A stretch of 41,355 bases of DNA, from contig CADAHQ010000011.1 of NCBI GenBank assembly GCA_902787715.1, positions 1 through 41,355 on the forward strand, read 5' to 3'. The stretch comes from an uncultured Lachnospiraceae bacterium (GTDB taxonomy: Bacteria; Bacillota; Clostridia; Lachnospirales; Lachnospiraceae). This document shows positions 33,790 to 41,355 of the stretch, piece by piece; within the stretch, counting starts at the first letter, position 1, and every line of letters starts with the position of its first letter. The notes under the pieces are model-generated. The model was not told the DNA's origin. It did not search any database and was given only the letters and a program-made list of their open reading frames with translations. Made by a program: the position numbers and the translations under genes.

Positions 33790-34608
33790 TCACTCCGCCA
33801 TCTCGCGAAGGCGCTTCTCCTCGCGCTCGCGTCTGCGGGCGCCGATTGCGGAGACGATATTGTACACGATTAAGCCCATGGTAATCAGGCCGATTACCAC
33901 CGTCGAGAGTGCGTTGATGGAAGGATTGGTTCTCTTGCGCATCGTGTACACGACGATGGAAATGTTGTTCACGCCGTTGCCGGTCGCAAAGTAGGAAATG
34001 ACGAAATCGTCAAAGGACATCGTAAAGGCAATCAGGGCACCCGAGATGATACCGGGCATAACCTGCGGGATGATGACCTGCACAAGGGCCCGGATGGGCG
34101 TTGCGCCGAGGTCCATAGCTGCCTCCGCAAGGTTCGGGTCGAGGGAGCGAAGCTTCGGCATGATGCTCAGAATCACGTACGGAATACAGAACATGATGTG
34201 TGCTAACAGAAGCGTCACAAAGCCCTTCTCGATATGCAGTGCGCTGAAGAACATCAAAAGTCCGATGGCCGTCACGATATCGGGGTTCATCATCGGAAGC
34301 TCGTTGACCTGCTCGACGCAGCTTTTGAGAATCCGGTTCGACTTTGAAAGGCCGATGGCCGTCAGCGTGCCGACAATGGTGGACACCACGGTCGCGATAA
34401 CGGCAATCACCACCGTGTAGATGATACCGTTGATCATCGTGCGGTCACTCGCCATCTTCGAAAACCAGCGGGTGGAAAAGCCCGCGAATTTCGTTAAGGA
34501 TTTGCTGTCGTTAAACGAGAAAATTACGGTGTAAACAATCGGCGCGTAGAGGAAGATTACCAAAAGAATCATCAAAATCGTGCCGAAGATGCGTTTCTTC
34601 TGTTTCAT
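33790..34608 (-). CDS. potC: PotC, spermidine/putrescine ABC transporter permease
   Basis: The 272-residue protein has six membrane segments and the coupling-loop motif EAAMDLGATPIRALVQVIIPQVMPGI typical of this permease type. It heterodimerises with PotB. Its ATG overlaps the potB stop as ATGA. Confidence 0.93.
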   Translation of the reverse strand: MKQKKRIFGTILMILLVIFLYAPIVYTVIFSFNDSKSLTKFAGFSTRWFSKMASDRTMINGIIYTVVIAVIATVVSTIVGTLTAIGLSKSNRILKSCVEQVNELPMMNPDIVTAIGLLMFFSALHIEKGFVTLLLAHIMFCIPYVILSIMPKLRSLDPNLAEAAMDLGATPIRALVQVIIPQVMPGIISGALIAFTMSFDDFVISYFATGNGVNNISIVVYTMRKRTNPSINALSTVVIGLITMGLIVYNIVSAIGARRREREEKRLREMAE

Positions 34609-35441
34609 GCCCGCGCCTCCCCCTTCTCCGTCACATCCACCTTCTTGGTGAGATACATGGAGAGAATGATGATAACCGCCATAATCATGGAGATGGCACT
34701 ACCGAAGTTCCAGTCGCCCGAGGACAGGAAATACTGCTCGATCACGTTACCGACCAGCATGTACTGACCGCCGCCGAGCATGTTGGGAATGCAGAAGCTC
34801 GACACCGCAGGCAGGAACACGAGGGTGATACCGCTGATGATACCCGGCAGGGACAGCGGAAGCGTCACCCGCAGGAAGCTCTGGAACTTGTTGGCGCCGA
34901 GGTCGCTGGCCGCCTCCAGAAGACTTCCGTCCATCTTTGTAAGCGAGGTGTAAATCTGCAGAATCATGAACGGCAGGAAGTTGTAAACCATGCCGAGGAT
35001 GACGGCAAATTCCGTATACATCATCTTGTACGGCCCGAGTCCGATCCAGCCGAGGACGGTGTTGATGATACCGTCGTCCTGCAGGATACCGATCCAGGCG
35101 TAGGTGCGCACTAAGAGGTTAATCCACGTCGGGAACGTGATAATAAGAACCCAGTGCATCTTAAAGGTCTCGCTGCTCTTGGCGATGTAATACGCCGGAA
35201 AATACCCGAGCAGCAGACACGCAATCGTGGTAATCGCCGCAACCTTCAACGACCGCAGAAGCACCTTGAGGAACAACCGGTCACTGAAGAAGCGCGCAAA
35301 ATTCTCCAAAGTGAATTTGGTGGTAACGACATCGTTTCCCTTCGTCGTGAACGCATACAAAACGATCAAAAGCATCGGCGCCACAATCAGAATGAGCGCC
35401 CAGACGATATAGGGATATGTCATTCTTCGAAACTGTTTCAT
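34605..35441 (-). CDS. potB: PotB, spermidine/putrescine ABC transporter permease
   Basis: The 278-residue protein has six membrane segments and the coupling-loop sequence EAASDLGANKFQSFLRVTLPLSLPGI. AAGGGG precedes ATG. It begins 16 bases after the potA stop. Confidence 0.93.
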   Translation of the reverse strand: MKQFRRMTYPYIVWALILIVAPMLLIVLYAFTTKGNDVVTTKFTLENFARFFSDRLFLKVLLRSLKVAAITTIACLLLGYFPAYYIAKSSETFKMHWVLIITFPTWINLLVRTYAWIGILQDDGIINTVLGWIGLGPYKMMYTEFAVILGMVYNFLPFMILQIYTSLTKMDGSLLEAASDLGANKFQSFLRVTLPLSLPGIISGITLVFLPAVSSFCIPNMLGGGQYMLVGNVIEQYFLSSGDWNFGSAISMIMAVIIILSMYLTKKVDVTEKGEARA

Positions 35442-35457
35442 AGTATCCCCTTCCGTC

Positions 35458-37065
35458 TCAGCCGATCTGCGACTTCTCCATAATATGAAGATCCTCAGGA
35501 TCGAAGGTCAGACCCACAACCGCGCCGACCTCGGTCTCCTTGGTGGTATCCACACGATACTCGTAACCGCGCGTCTTGAAGGTTACGGGGTACGTTCCGG
35601 GAGCAACCGCCGCCGGGTCGAAATCGTACTCGACATCGACGATCTCCACGGGGTTTCCGTCCTCCAGCTCAAAGGCCTGTGCATTGGCCCAGATCTTGAG
35701 GTCGGTCTCGAGAGCCACGCTCTCCGCGATTTCGTCCGCCTTCTTGAAGAAGTTCACGGCGTAGATTTCCTCTCCGTGCTCCTCCGCAACGAAGCGGTTC
35801 GGCGCCTGAACAATCATGTCCGCCGTAACGCTGGTTCCCGCTGCGGTGTGGAACGTCACCGGATAGCGTCCGTTCTCCCGGCTCAGCTCGTAGTCGAGCT
35901 TCGTGATGGAGATACGCTCATCACTCTCGGGATCCCACGCCTGGGCGTCGGCACGGTCGATGATGAAGGCGTCCGCAGACTCCGGATGTTCCATCATCTC
36001 CTCGATATCATCCGCATCGAGATAGAAGTCGTTGGCACTCATCATCTCGCCGGCGTCTTTGTTAATCACAGGCTTGTCCTCGGACACAACCATCTCCACG
36101 GTGATGCTGGTACCGGCCTTGGTCTCGACTACGGTCTCGTAATGAACGCCCTTGAAAAGCGTGGAGCGCACGATTCCGCGGAGTTTTCCGGACCGCACCG
36201 GAACGATGTCCAGGTCCTCGGGGCGGATGACCACATCCACCTTCTCATTTTTGGCAAATCCGGCGTCCACACATTCAAACTGCCGGTCTTCAAACATAAC
36301 CTTGTGGTCCTCAAGCATCACACCGTCGACGATGTTGCTCTCGCCGATGAAGTTTGCAACATAGCGGTTGACGGGCTCGTTGTAAATGTCCGTGGGCGAA
36401 CCGATCTGCTGGATGTTGCCGTCCTTCATGATGACGATCTTGTCGGACATGGTCAGGGCCTCTTCCTGATCGTGAGTGACGAAGATGAAGGTGATGCCGA
36501 CCTCCTTCTGAATCTTCTTCAACTCGCGCTGCATGCCCTTGCGAAGCTTCGCGTCCAGAGCGCCGAGAGGCTCGTCGAGAAGAAGCACCTTGGGCTCATT
36601 GACAAGGGCGCGGGCAATGGCGACACGCTGCTGCTGACCGCCGGACATCTCGTGAACGGCGCGCTTGCTGAAGTCCTCGAGGCCCACGAGCTTAAGCATA
36701 CGCATGACCTTCTGATAAATGATATCCTTCGGCTCCTTCTTGATCTTGAGGCCGAAAGCAACGTTGTCAAACACATTCATGTGCGGGAACAGCGCGTACT
36801 TCTGGAACACGGTGTTGAGGTCCCGCTTGTAGGGCGGCAGGTTCGAAATCTCCTCGCCGTCGAAGATGACCTCGCCCTCATCGGGCTGCAGAAAACCGCC
36901 GAGGATACGGAGAAGCGTCGTCTTACCGCATCCGGAAGGTCCTAAGAGCGTCACGAACTCGTTCTCGTAAATGTCGAGATTGATGCCCTTCAAAACCAGC
37001 TGTCCGTCGAATTTCTTTACGATGTTCTTAAACTGAATCAATTTCTTCTGCTGTTGTTCACTCAT
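35458..37065 (-). CDS. potA: PotA-like polyamine transporter ATPase with tandem Ig-like insertion
   Basis: The 535-residue protein is far longer than usual PotA (about 350-370). Residues 1-315 are a standard ATPase: Walker [10 protein letters not shown] (42-50), signature [15 protein letters not shown] (140-154), Walker [13 protein letters not shown] (160-171), switch THDQEEA, then the start of the TOBE domain ([19 protein letters not shown]). At about 316-498 two tandem ~92-residue repeats appear (each opening AGTS[IV]T and closing G[RT]YPVTF[HK]T). The TOBE domain then resumes at [11 protein letters not shown]. The repeats look like Ig-like domains of Gram-positive surface proteins, yet this subunit is cytoplasmic. 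GGAGG precedes ATG. It follows the regulator by 15 bases. Confidence 0.92.
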   Translation of the reverse strand: MSEQQQKKLIQFKNIVKKFDGQLVLKGINLDIYENEFVTLLGPSGCGKTTLLRILGGFLQPDEGEVIFDGEEISNLPPYKRDLNTVFQKYALFPHMNVFDNVAFGLKIKKEPKDIIYQKVMRMLKLVGLEDFSKRAVHEMSGGQQQRVAIARALVNEPKVLLLDEPLGALDAKLRKGMQRELKKIQKEVGITFIFVTHDQEEALTMSDKIVIMKDGNIQQIGSPTDIYNEPVNRYVANFIGESNIVDGVMLEDHKVMFEDRQFECVDAGFAKNEKVDVVIRPEDLDIVPVRSGKLRGIVRSTLFKGVHYETVVETKAGTSITVEMVVSEDKPVINKDAGEMMSANDFYLDADDIEEMMEHPESADAFIIDRADAQAWDPESDERISITKLDYELSRENGRYPVTFHTAAGTSVTADMIVQAPNRFVAEEHGEEIYAVNFFKKADEIAESVALETDLKIWANAQAFELEDGNPVEIVDVEYDFDPAAVAPGTYPVTFKTRGYEYRVDTTKETEVGAVVGLTFDPEDLHIMEKSQIG

Positions 37066-37080
37066 GGGAATGTCCTCCGT

Positions 37081-37614
37081 TTAGAAAATCGGCGGTGTGG
37101 AAATCCACAGCACTTTCGCCGTCTTATTGCCTTTGTTGCTGATGCAGTGGTCTTCCTTCCCTTTTACATAGAAGGTTTCGCCCCTGCGGACGGCATTTTG
37201 CTTGCCGCCGTACTCAAGGATTACTGTCCCGTCCAGCACGTAGCCGAACTCCTCGCCGTTGTGCGGGTGAACGGTAAACGAGCTGCTCTTCGCGGGAATC
37301 TCCAGTAAAATCGGCTCCATCTCATTCTTCTGCGTGTTCGGAACAATCCAGTGGATTGCGTAATCCTCCCGCTCATCGACGAAGAAATCGCCCTTGCGGA
37401 ACACAATCTGCTCCTGCTGCTCCTCCCCGAAAAATTCACCCAGCGAACTTCCTAACGCCTCCAGTATGTCGGTGAGTGTCGCGATGGAAGGCGATGTCAG
37501 ATTGCGCTCCACCTGCGAGAGGAAGCCCTTCGTAAGCTCACTCCGCGACGCCAGCTCCTCGAGTGTTAAGCTCTGCCGGATTCGCATTTGCTTTAACCGA
37601 TGTCCGATGTCCAT
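37081..37614 (-). CDS. XRE-cupin (PuuR-like) transcriptional regulator
   Basis: The 177-residue protein has an N-terminal helix-turn-helix (LKQMRIRQSLTLEELASRS, then TKGFLSQVERNLTSPSIATL) and a C-terminal cupin (HPHNGEEFGYVLDGTVILEY, then GETFYVKGKEDHCISN). This two-domain type controls polyamine genes (PuuR-like). It is the first gene of the operon and probably senses polyamine. The start at 37614 has GGGGG ten bases upstream. Binding to its own leader repeats is inferred. Confidence 0.92.
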   Translation of the reverse strand: MDIGHRLKQMRIRQSLTLEELASRSELTKGFLSQVERNLTSPSIATLTDILEALGSSLGEFFGEEQQEQIVFRKGDFFVDEREDYAIHWIVPNTQKNEMEPILLEIPAKSSSFTVHPHNGEEFGYVLDGTVILEYGGKQNAVRRGETFYVKGKEDHCISNKGNKTAKVLWISTPPIF

Positions 37615-37637
37615 TTCATGCCCCCGGTGGTTTGATA

Positions 37638-37667
37638 TACTAAACAAAAAGATTATTTTTACTAAAC
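37638..37667. promoter_or_regulatory. Direct-repeat operator in the polyamine operon leader
   Basis: TACTAAAC occurs at 37638-37645 and again at 37660-37667, 22 bases apart (two helical turns), between the promoter and the regulator start codon. This is a likely autoregulatory site. Confidence 0.5.
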
Positions 37668-37686
37668 TTTTCCGCAGACTGTTACC

Positions 37687-37714
37687 ATTATACATGGTTT
37701 GCCTGCAAATGCAA
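37687..37714 (-). promoter_or_regulatory. Promoter of the polyamine operon
   Basis: Minus-strand TTGCAT (37709-37714), 16 bases, TATAAT (37687-37692). Confidence 0.65.
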
Positions 37715-37731
37715 CAATTATTTTACGTGAT

Positions 37732-37780
37732 TGTAACAAAACCGTAAGGATTTACGGCAAATCGTAAGGAATTCGTAACC
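37732..37780 (+). promoter_or_regulatory. 11-bp-periodic direct repeat array upstream of the lipoprotein gene
   Basis: GTAA-containing units (TGTAA or CGTAA) start at 37732, 37743, 37763 and 37774, spacings 11, 20 and 11. One inverted copy TTACG is at 37752, making CCGTAA/TTACGG a dyad at 37742-37757. The array ends about 20 bases before TATAAT (37801-37806), where a -35 element would be and where none is recognisable. This is typical of an OmpR-type activator site. Confidence 0.55.
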
Positions 37781-37800
37781 AACGACGTTTTTTTTTGTGC

Positions 37801-37806
37801 TATAAT
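37801..37806 (+). promoter_or_regulatory. -10 element of the lipoprotein operon
   Basis: TATAAT stands 48 bases before ATG at 37854. No acceptable -35 hexamer precedes it, so activation through the repeat array is inferred. Confidence 0.5.
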
Positions 37807-37853
37807 GGGCTCAATCCATTTCGGAAACAAATTTCATTTTGGGGGAAATACAC

Positions 37854-39473
37854 ATGAAACGGTTTTTATTACTTCTGGTAACACTGGTCTTTGCGGTTGC
37901 ATTTGCCGCCTGCAAGGACAAAACAAACAACACGACACAGCCGACGCCCACCGGCGCCGCATCCACACCGACCGACGCGGTCACGCCCACCGACACGGTT
38001 ACGCCGACGCCCACCGAAGCGCCGACGAAAATCGTCGTAAGCGACCTGGTTAAGGAATACGCGATTCCGAAGATTGAATCTTCCATCGGTGAGACCGTTA
38101 CCCACCTTCGTCAGACGATGTGGCGTAAATCGGAGGAGACGAAGGAATTTGACGCAGTTATTAAGGAGACGGACGCTGCGTTTTTCCATGCTCCGGAAAG
38201 CTTCCAGGGAGAAACCTACGGCTGCGAGAATTGCGGCTGCGAAGTCCGGGACTATGACGACGAGTTGAACGTGCGTAAGATTCGGTATCTCACCGCCGAC
38301 CTGCAAGTTATTCTGAAGACCATCTACCGCACGCCCTATGGTATCTGTACCGTAACCGGCGACGACAAGGTGTACACCGCACACTGCGAAGTCCTCTCGC
38401 CGGAAACCGGCCGGGTGACGCTGTACCTCGACAACGACCGGGCCACCTTCTATGATTATGACGCTGCAGGCCGCCTCACGGGCGAGCGGGTGTATGTTGT
38501 GGACACCCTGGTAAAGCAGACAGTATTCACCTACGACGCAAACGGCAACGTGGTTTCACAGCAGATTTTCGAGCCCGCGTCCTACTGCTATCCAACGGCC
38601 ATCCGGGAGTACGCTTTCTCCTATGAGAAGGATGCCTCCGGCCGCCTGGGAACCTGGTCCGTAACGTACCGGGAAGATGACATGGAGCAGGGTTACAAAT
38701 ACAACCTTCACTACTATAAGGACGGCACCGTTGCCCTTTCCACGGCAAATGCAGACACCCAGGGCGAATACGAAGCATACATATTTATCCCGGGCAAAGA
38801 GCTCTCCGAAAAGCTTCTTTCGGCATCGAGTCTCGGTTCTCCCTTCGGCACCGAGAAGGAGCCGGCGCCTGCGCTGGATTTCTACTTCACGAAATGTTTG
38901 ATGGAGTATTTTCCGAAGATTGGCACGAATTCCGAGCTGACCGACGAGTGCGACCTGGCAGAAGTAAAATACACCTATTCCGCACTGTACAACACCATTC
39001 CCGAAGGCTGCACGCGATTCCTCTGCAAGACATCGATGACTGCGGATGAACTTAACGTCGAAGAGCTTTCGCCCGGGCAGCTGATCAGCGGTGATATCGT
39101 CGGACAGATTGCCGACAACCGGCTGACCAACTATTCCTGCTACGGCAACATCTTCACTTTCGAATATGACAACCTGGGAAGACTGACCCGCTTTGAGGCG
39201 CTGTCCTCGTATTCCGCGGAAATCACGCTGGCTTATTATGAAGACGGTGATAACCTCCAAATCCGGCGAACCCATGAAGTAAACGGAGCGCAAACTCCCG
39301 CCAGCTCTAAGCCCGGTTACAGTAAAGTTACTTACACACTGAAAAAACATCAAGGGAGAATATCATCTAGCTTTAATGGTGTCCTCGCCGGCCGTTACGA
39401 CGAAAGCATCGGCGACCATATCACGCTGGAATTCGGTATTCAGTGCTCATGGCTTGATTCCGAAAAGAAATAA
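37854..39473 (+). CDS. Surface lipoprotein with Pro/Thr linker and YD-repeat-like domain
   Basis: The 539-residue protein begins MKRFLLLLVTLVFAVAFAAC, a lipoprotein signal with Cys20. A Pro/Thr-rich linker (about 28-57) leads to a soluble domain. Segments such as NGNVVSQQIF, AGRLTGERVYV and NLGRLTRFEA resemble YD/RHS-like strands. SYEKDASGRLGTWSVT, LHYYKDGTVALS and AYIFIPGKELSEKLL match corresponding parts of the next gene's product, so the two are paralogs. GGGGGAAATACAC precedes ATG. Function is unknown; an envelope location is well supported. Confidence 0.8.
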   Translation: MKRFLLLLVTLVFAVAFAACKDKTNNTTQPTPTGAASTPTDAVTPTDTVTPTPTEAPTKIVVSDLVKEYAIPKIESSIGETVTHLRQTMWRKSEETKEFDAVIKETDAAFFHAPESFQGETYGCENCGCEVRDYDDELNVRKIRYLTADLQVILKTIYRTPYGICTVTGDDKVYTAHCEVLSPETGRVTLYLDNDRATFYDYDAAGRLTGERVYVVDTLVKQTVFTYDANGNVVSQQIFEPASYCYPTAIREYAFSYEKDASGRLGTWSVTYREDDMEQGYKYNLHYYKDGTVALSTANADTQGEYEAYIFIPGKELSEKLLSASSLGSPFGTEKEPAPALDFYFTKCLMEYFPKIGTNSELTDECDLAEVKYTYSALYNTIPEGCTRFLCKTSMTADELNVEELSPGQLISGDIVGQIADNRLTNYSCYGNIFTFEYDNLGRLTRFEALSSYSAEITLAYYEDGDNLQIRRTHEVNGAQTPASSKPGYSKVTYTLKKHQGRISSSFNGVLAGRYDESIGDHITLEFGIQCSWLDSEKK

Positions 39474-39510
39474 AAAAACAAAAGGAAAGAAAAAACACAC
39501 GGAGGCTCTC

Positions 39511-41139
39511 ATGGACGAGGCAAAGACCGGGAAGAAATCCCTGAAGAAAAGACTGATTATCATCGGAATCATCGTTGTTTTTCTGATTCTGCTGATTCCG
39601 TTCCCGTTCCGCTACAAGGACGGCGGAAGCGTGGAATACAAGGCCATCCTGTACTCCTACAAGCGGTACAACGCCATTATGTCGCCGACCTACCGCGACG
39701 GCATGGCGTACGAAACCACGCTGCGGGGCTCCACCCTCTCCATCCTCGGAATCTCTGTCTACGACGGTACCTTTACAGATGTCGCGGAAGAAGGACGTCC
39801 CATCAAACAGAGTGAATTCGATTCCGGTCGCGTGACACCGACCCCGACTCTGACTCCCGCTGCAACCGCCACGCCCACGTCCACGCCGAGCCCCACGCCT
39901 TCCCCGGAACCGACAAGCACGCCGATTCCCACAAGCACTCCGGTCCCGGATGTTCCCGCACCGCAGGAGGACTCCTACGCCTACCGCGGGCAGTACGACT
40001 ACAGCAGGCCACAGGAGCGTTATTCGCAAATTCCGAGCCTCGAACAGTTTACCTACAACCACAAGGTTCAATATTTCGATTCAAACTCGGAGTTGATCCG
40101 GGAACGCTATCTCCTTGATGATAAGGAAATAATGTTCATCGATTATGTCGACTCGCATTATTACACCGAGAAAATCCAGGGCTCGGAGGAGCATTATACC
40201 GAATGCTACCGGCCCTATGCAGAAGACCCGAAACCTCTCGAAGAATACACTCTGGACGAACATGACAATGCAATCGGGATCAAGGGGAATTCTTCGAAGT
40301 CCATATCCTACCACAAGGGTGACGACGGTCGATTGGACGAATGGACTCTGACGGAGAACGGCATTTCACAGACCTTTGGCGTCAGATACTACTCTGACGG
40401 TGTCGTTATGTTCTACCCGAAGGAACTGACCGAACGCTCCGACGACCCCTATGACACCGTCCAAGCGGTAGTCTTTCTCCCCGGCGAAACCTTCCGGGCC
40501 GAACTTCTCGGAACGCAGGGTCTGAACCTGATGGATGTTGCATGGGTTGAATATCTTGATTATGTAACGCCTCCGGTCACCTACGGCTTTTATTCCTTCT
40601 TCTTTGAAAGCAATACATCATCTTCGGAGGACGGCTCGAAATCGCCGACCGACAAGCTGCTGTATCTCGGCCAGGTTAACAAGGCGGATTTGCTGCAGGA
40701 CAAATGGGTTTACCCGGAGGACGGGCATCTCGACAACAACCATACCGAATACCGCTATGACGGCGACAAACTGATTTATTACTGGTACGGTGACGGCGGC
40801 GGACATTCCAGCGAAAGCTATAAATACGACAAAAACGGCCGCGTAATCGAAAGCGTTTTTGACGGCGACATGGGCCGTTCCAACACCTGCCGCTATACCT
40901 ACAACGATGCCGGCAAGATAGTTTCCTCCACGAAAGAATACGAATGGTATCACGGAGAAGGTTACGTGAAGGGCTCCGTAACCTACAAGTATTCCTACGA
41001 CGGAAACGGCAACGGCATTCTCACCGGCGGAAAATGCGAAGGCAAAGAGACAAAATCCTACAGCTACGACGACAGACCGGATGAGGTTACGACCTACACT
41101 TACCGCCTGGCACCCTACAAGGGAAACGGGACGGATTGA
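39511..41139 (+). CDS. Membrane-anchored paralog with Pro/Thr linker and YD-repeat-like domain
   Basis: The 542-residue protein starts MDEAKTGKKSLKKR, then one membrane segment (LIIIGIIVVFLILLIPF) and an outer region containing a Thr/Pro-rich linker (about 109-150, rich in TPT and TSTP). The C-terminal part shows YD-like strands (EYRYDGDKLIYYWYG, SYKYDKNGRVIESVF, RYTYNDAGKIVSS). SYHKGDDGRLDEWTLT and VRYYSDGVV align with the gene before it. It is anchored by a transmembrane helix rather than by lipid. CGGAGGCTCTC precedes ATG; the gap to the previous gene is 37 bases, so they are probably co-transcribed. Function is unknown. Confidence 0.8.
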   Translation: MDEAKTGKKSLKKRLIIIGIIVVFLILLIPFPFRYKDGGSVEYKAILYSYKRYNAIMSPTYRDGMAYETTLRGSTLSILGISVYDGTFTDVAEEGRPIKQSEFDSGRVTPTPTLTPAATATPTSTPSPTPSPEPTSTPIPTSTPVPDVPAPQEDSYAYRGQYDYSRPQERYSQIPSLEQFTYNHKVQYFDSNSELIRERYLLDDKEIMFIDYVDSHYYTEKIQGSEEHYTECYRPYAEDPKPLEEYTLDEHDNAIGIKGNSSKSISYHKGDDGRLDEWTLTENGISQTFGVRYYSDGVVMFYPKELTERSDDPYDTVQAVVFLPGETFRAELLGTQGLNLMDVAWVEYLDYVTPPVTYGFYSFFFESNTSSSEDGSKSPTDKLLYLGQVNKADLLQDKWVYPEDGHLDNNHTEYRYDGDKLIYYWYGDGGGHSSESYKYDKNGRVIESVFDGDMGRSNTCRYTYNDAGKIVSSTKEYEWYHGEGYVKGSVTYKYSYDGNGNGILTGGKCEGKETKSYSYDDRPDEVTTYTYRLAPYKGNGTD

Positions 41140-41162
41140 TAACTGAAGAACAATAACACAAA

Positions 41163-41207
41163 CCGGCAGGACGCCTGCGTGGATCTCCACGACTGATGTC
41201 CTGCCGG
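41163..41207. terminator. Terminator after the surface-protein operon
   Basis: A perfect 10-bp outer stem CCGGCAGGAC / GTCCTGCCGG encloses a smaller CGTGGA/TCCACG hairpin. T-rich sequence (ATTCTCTTTGTTTT) follows on the plus strand, and TTTGTGTTATTG on the minus strand, so it can serve the convergent SHOCT gene too. Confidence 0.8.
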
Positions 41208-41237
41208 ATTCTCTTTGTTTTAGTTTAGTCCGCGAAT

Positions 41238-41355
41238 CTAGATTCTCGCCAGCAGTTCGGACTTCTTTGCGTCGAAGTCCTCCTGGGTGATGGCGCCCTT
41301 GTCGCGGAGTGCCGCGAGGCGCTCGATGGTTGCAAATACCTCGTCCATGGTCATG
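41238..41355 (-). CDS. SHOCT-domain protein, C-terminal end (partial)
   Basis: The minus strand reads MTMDEVFATIERLAALR, then DKGAITQEDFDAKKSELLARI and a TAG stop. This is the SHOCT (short C-terminal) domain, a two-helix unit found at the end of many bacterial membrane and regulatory proteins. The gene runs off the right edge; the ATG codons at 41354 and 41348 are in frame but need not be the start. The function of the whole protein cannot be told. Confidence 0.75.
   Translation of the reverse strand, partial: MTMDEVFATIERLAALRDKGAITQEDFDAKKSELLARI

Noticed and set aside
33790-35441. potB and potC as permeases for another substrate (iron, phosphonate)
   Set aside because: PotD-like binding protein, PotA-like ATPase and a PuuR-like regulator in one operon make polyamine the best reading.
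35458-37065. PotA frame as two genes or a frameshift artefact
   Set aside because: The frame is continuous, the inserted repeats look protein-like, and the TOBE domain resumes in frame with its expected ending.

Overview
The window is a gene-dense piece of bacterial chromosome, by eye about 55% G+C. Strong AGGAGG-type ribosome binding sites, lipoproteins with a lipobox, a GPH sugar transporter, TrkA/TrkH and KtrA/KtrB-like potassium systems, a BlaI/M56 pair and PotABCD all fit a Gram-positive anaerobe of the Clostridia, probably Lachnospiraceae; the family assignment is inference. TAA, TGA and TAG all end clear genes. I see no rRNA, tRNA, CRISPR array, insertion sequence or prophage.

Layout. 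1-1419 (+): a P-loop ATPase of the ABC class, cut by the left edge and interrupted by an in-frame TAG. 1575-6054 (-): a two-gene sugar operon with a GPH permease and a 1019-residue protein that joins a GH36 alpha-galactosidase to a GT-B glycosyltransferase-like domain. 6194-7601 (-): a probably decayed small gene, a zinc-ribbon membrane protein behind an attenuator-like leader, and a 24-residue membrane peptide. 7959-10701 (+): a BlaI-type repressor and an M56 (BlaR1-like) sensor protease with a non-penicillin-binding outer domain. 10861-13340 (+): an F420 gamma-glutamyl ligase family protein and an M48 membrane protease. 13452-22504 (-): a long codirectional potassium/glutamate cluster (PlsC-like acyltransferase, GltS, TrkA, TrkH, Kv-type channel with two RCK_C domains, KtrB-like, KtrA-like), preceded by a metallophosphoesterase (22586-23194).

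23483-26727 (-) is an ABC-2 type exporter (ATPase plus two permeases) and 27956-29703 (+) is a DesK/NarL-type two-component system; a DUF3137-like protein lies between them. The pairing looks like a sensor-controlled efflux module. 29748-32465 (-) is a second two-component system (OmpR-type regulator; kinase with two extra membrane segments after its ATPase domain). 32625-37614 (-) is a polyamine operon: XRE-cupin regulator, potA, potB, potC, potD. Its PotA has two tandem Ig-like repeats inserted in the TOBE domain. 37854-41139 (+) holds two tandem paralogous surface proteins with Pro/Thr linkers, behind a promoter with an 11-bp-periodic direct repeat array. The right edge has the end of a SHOCT-domain gene (-).

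The most unusual items are the GH36/GT fusion, the Ig-like insertion in PotA, the potassium/glutamate cluster, the ABC exporter promoter with two dyads, the hairpin pair at 23353-23428, and the 11-bp repeat array at 37732-37780.
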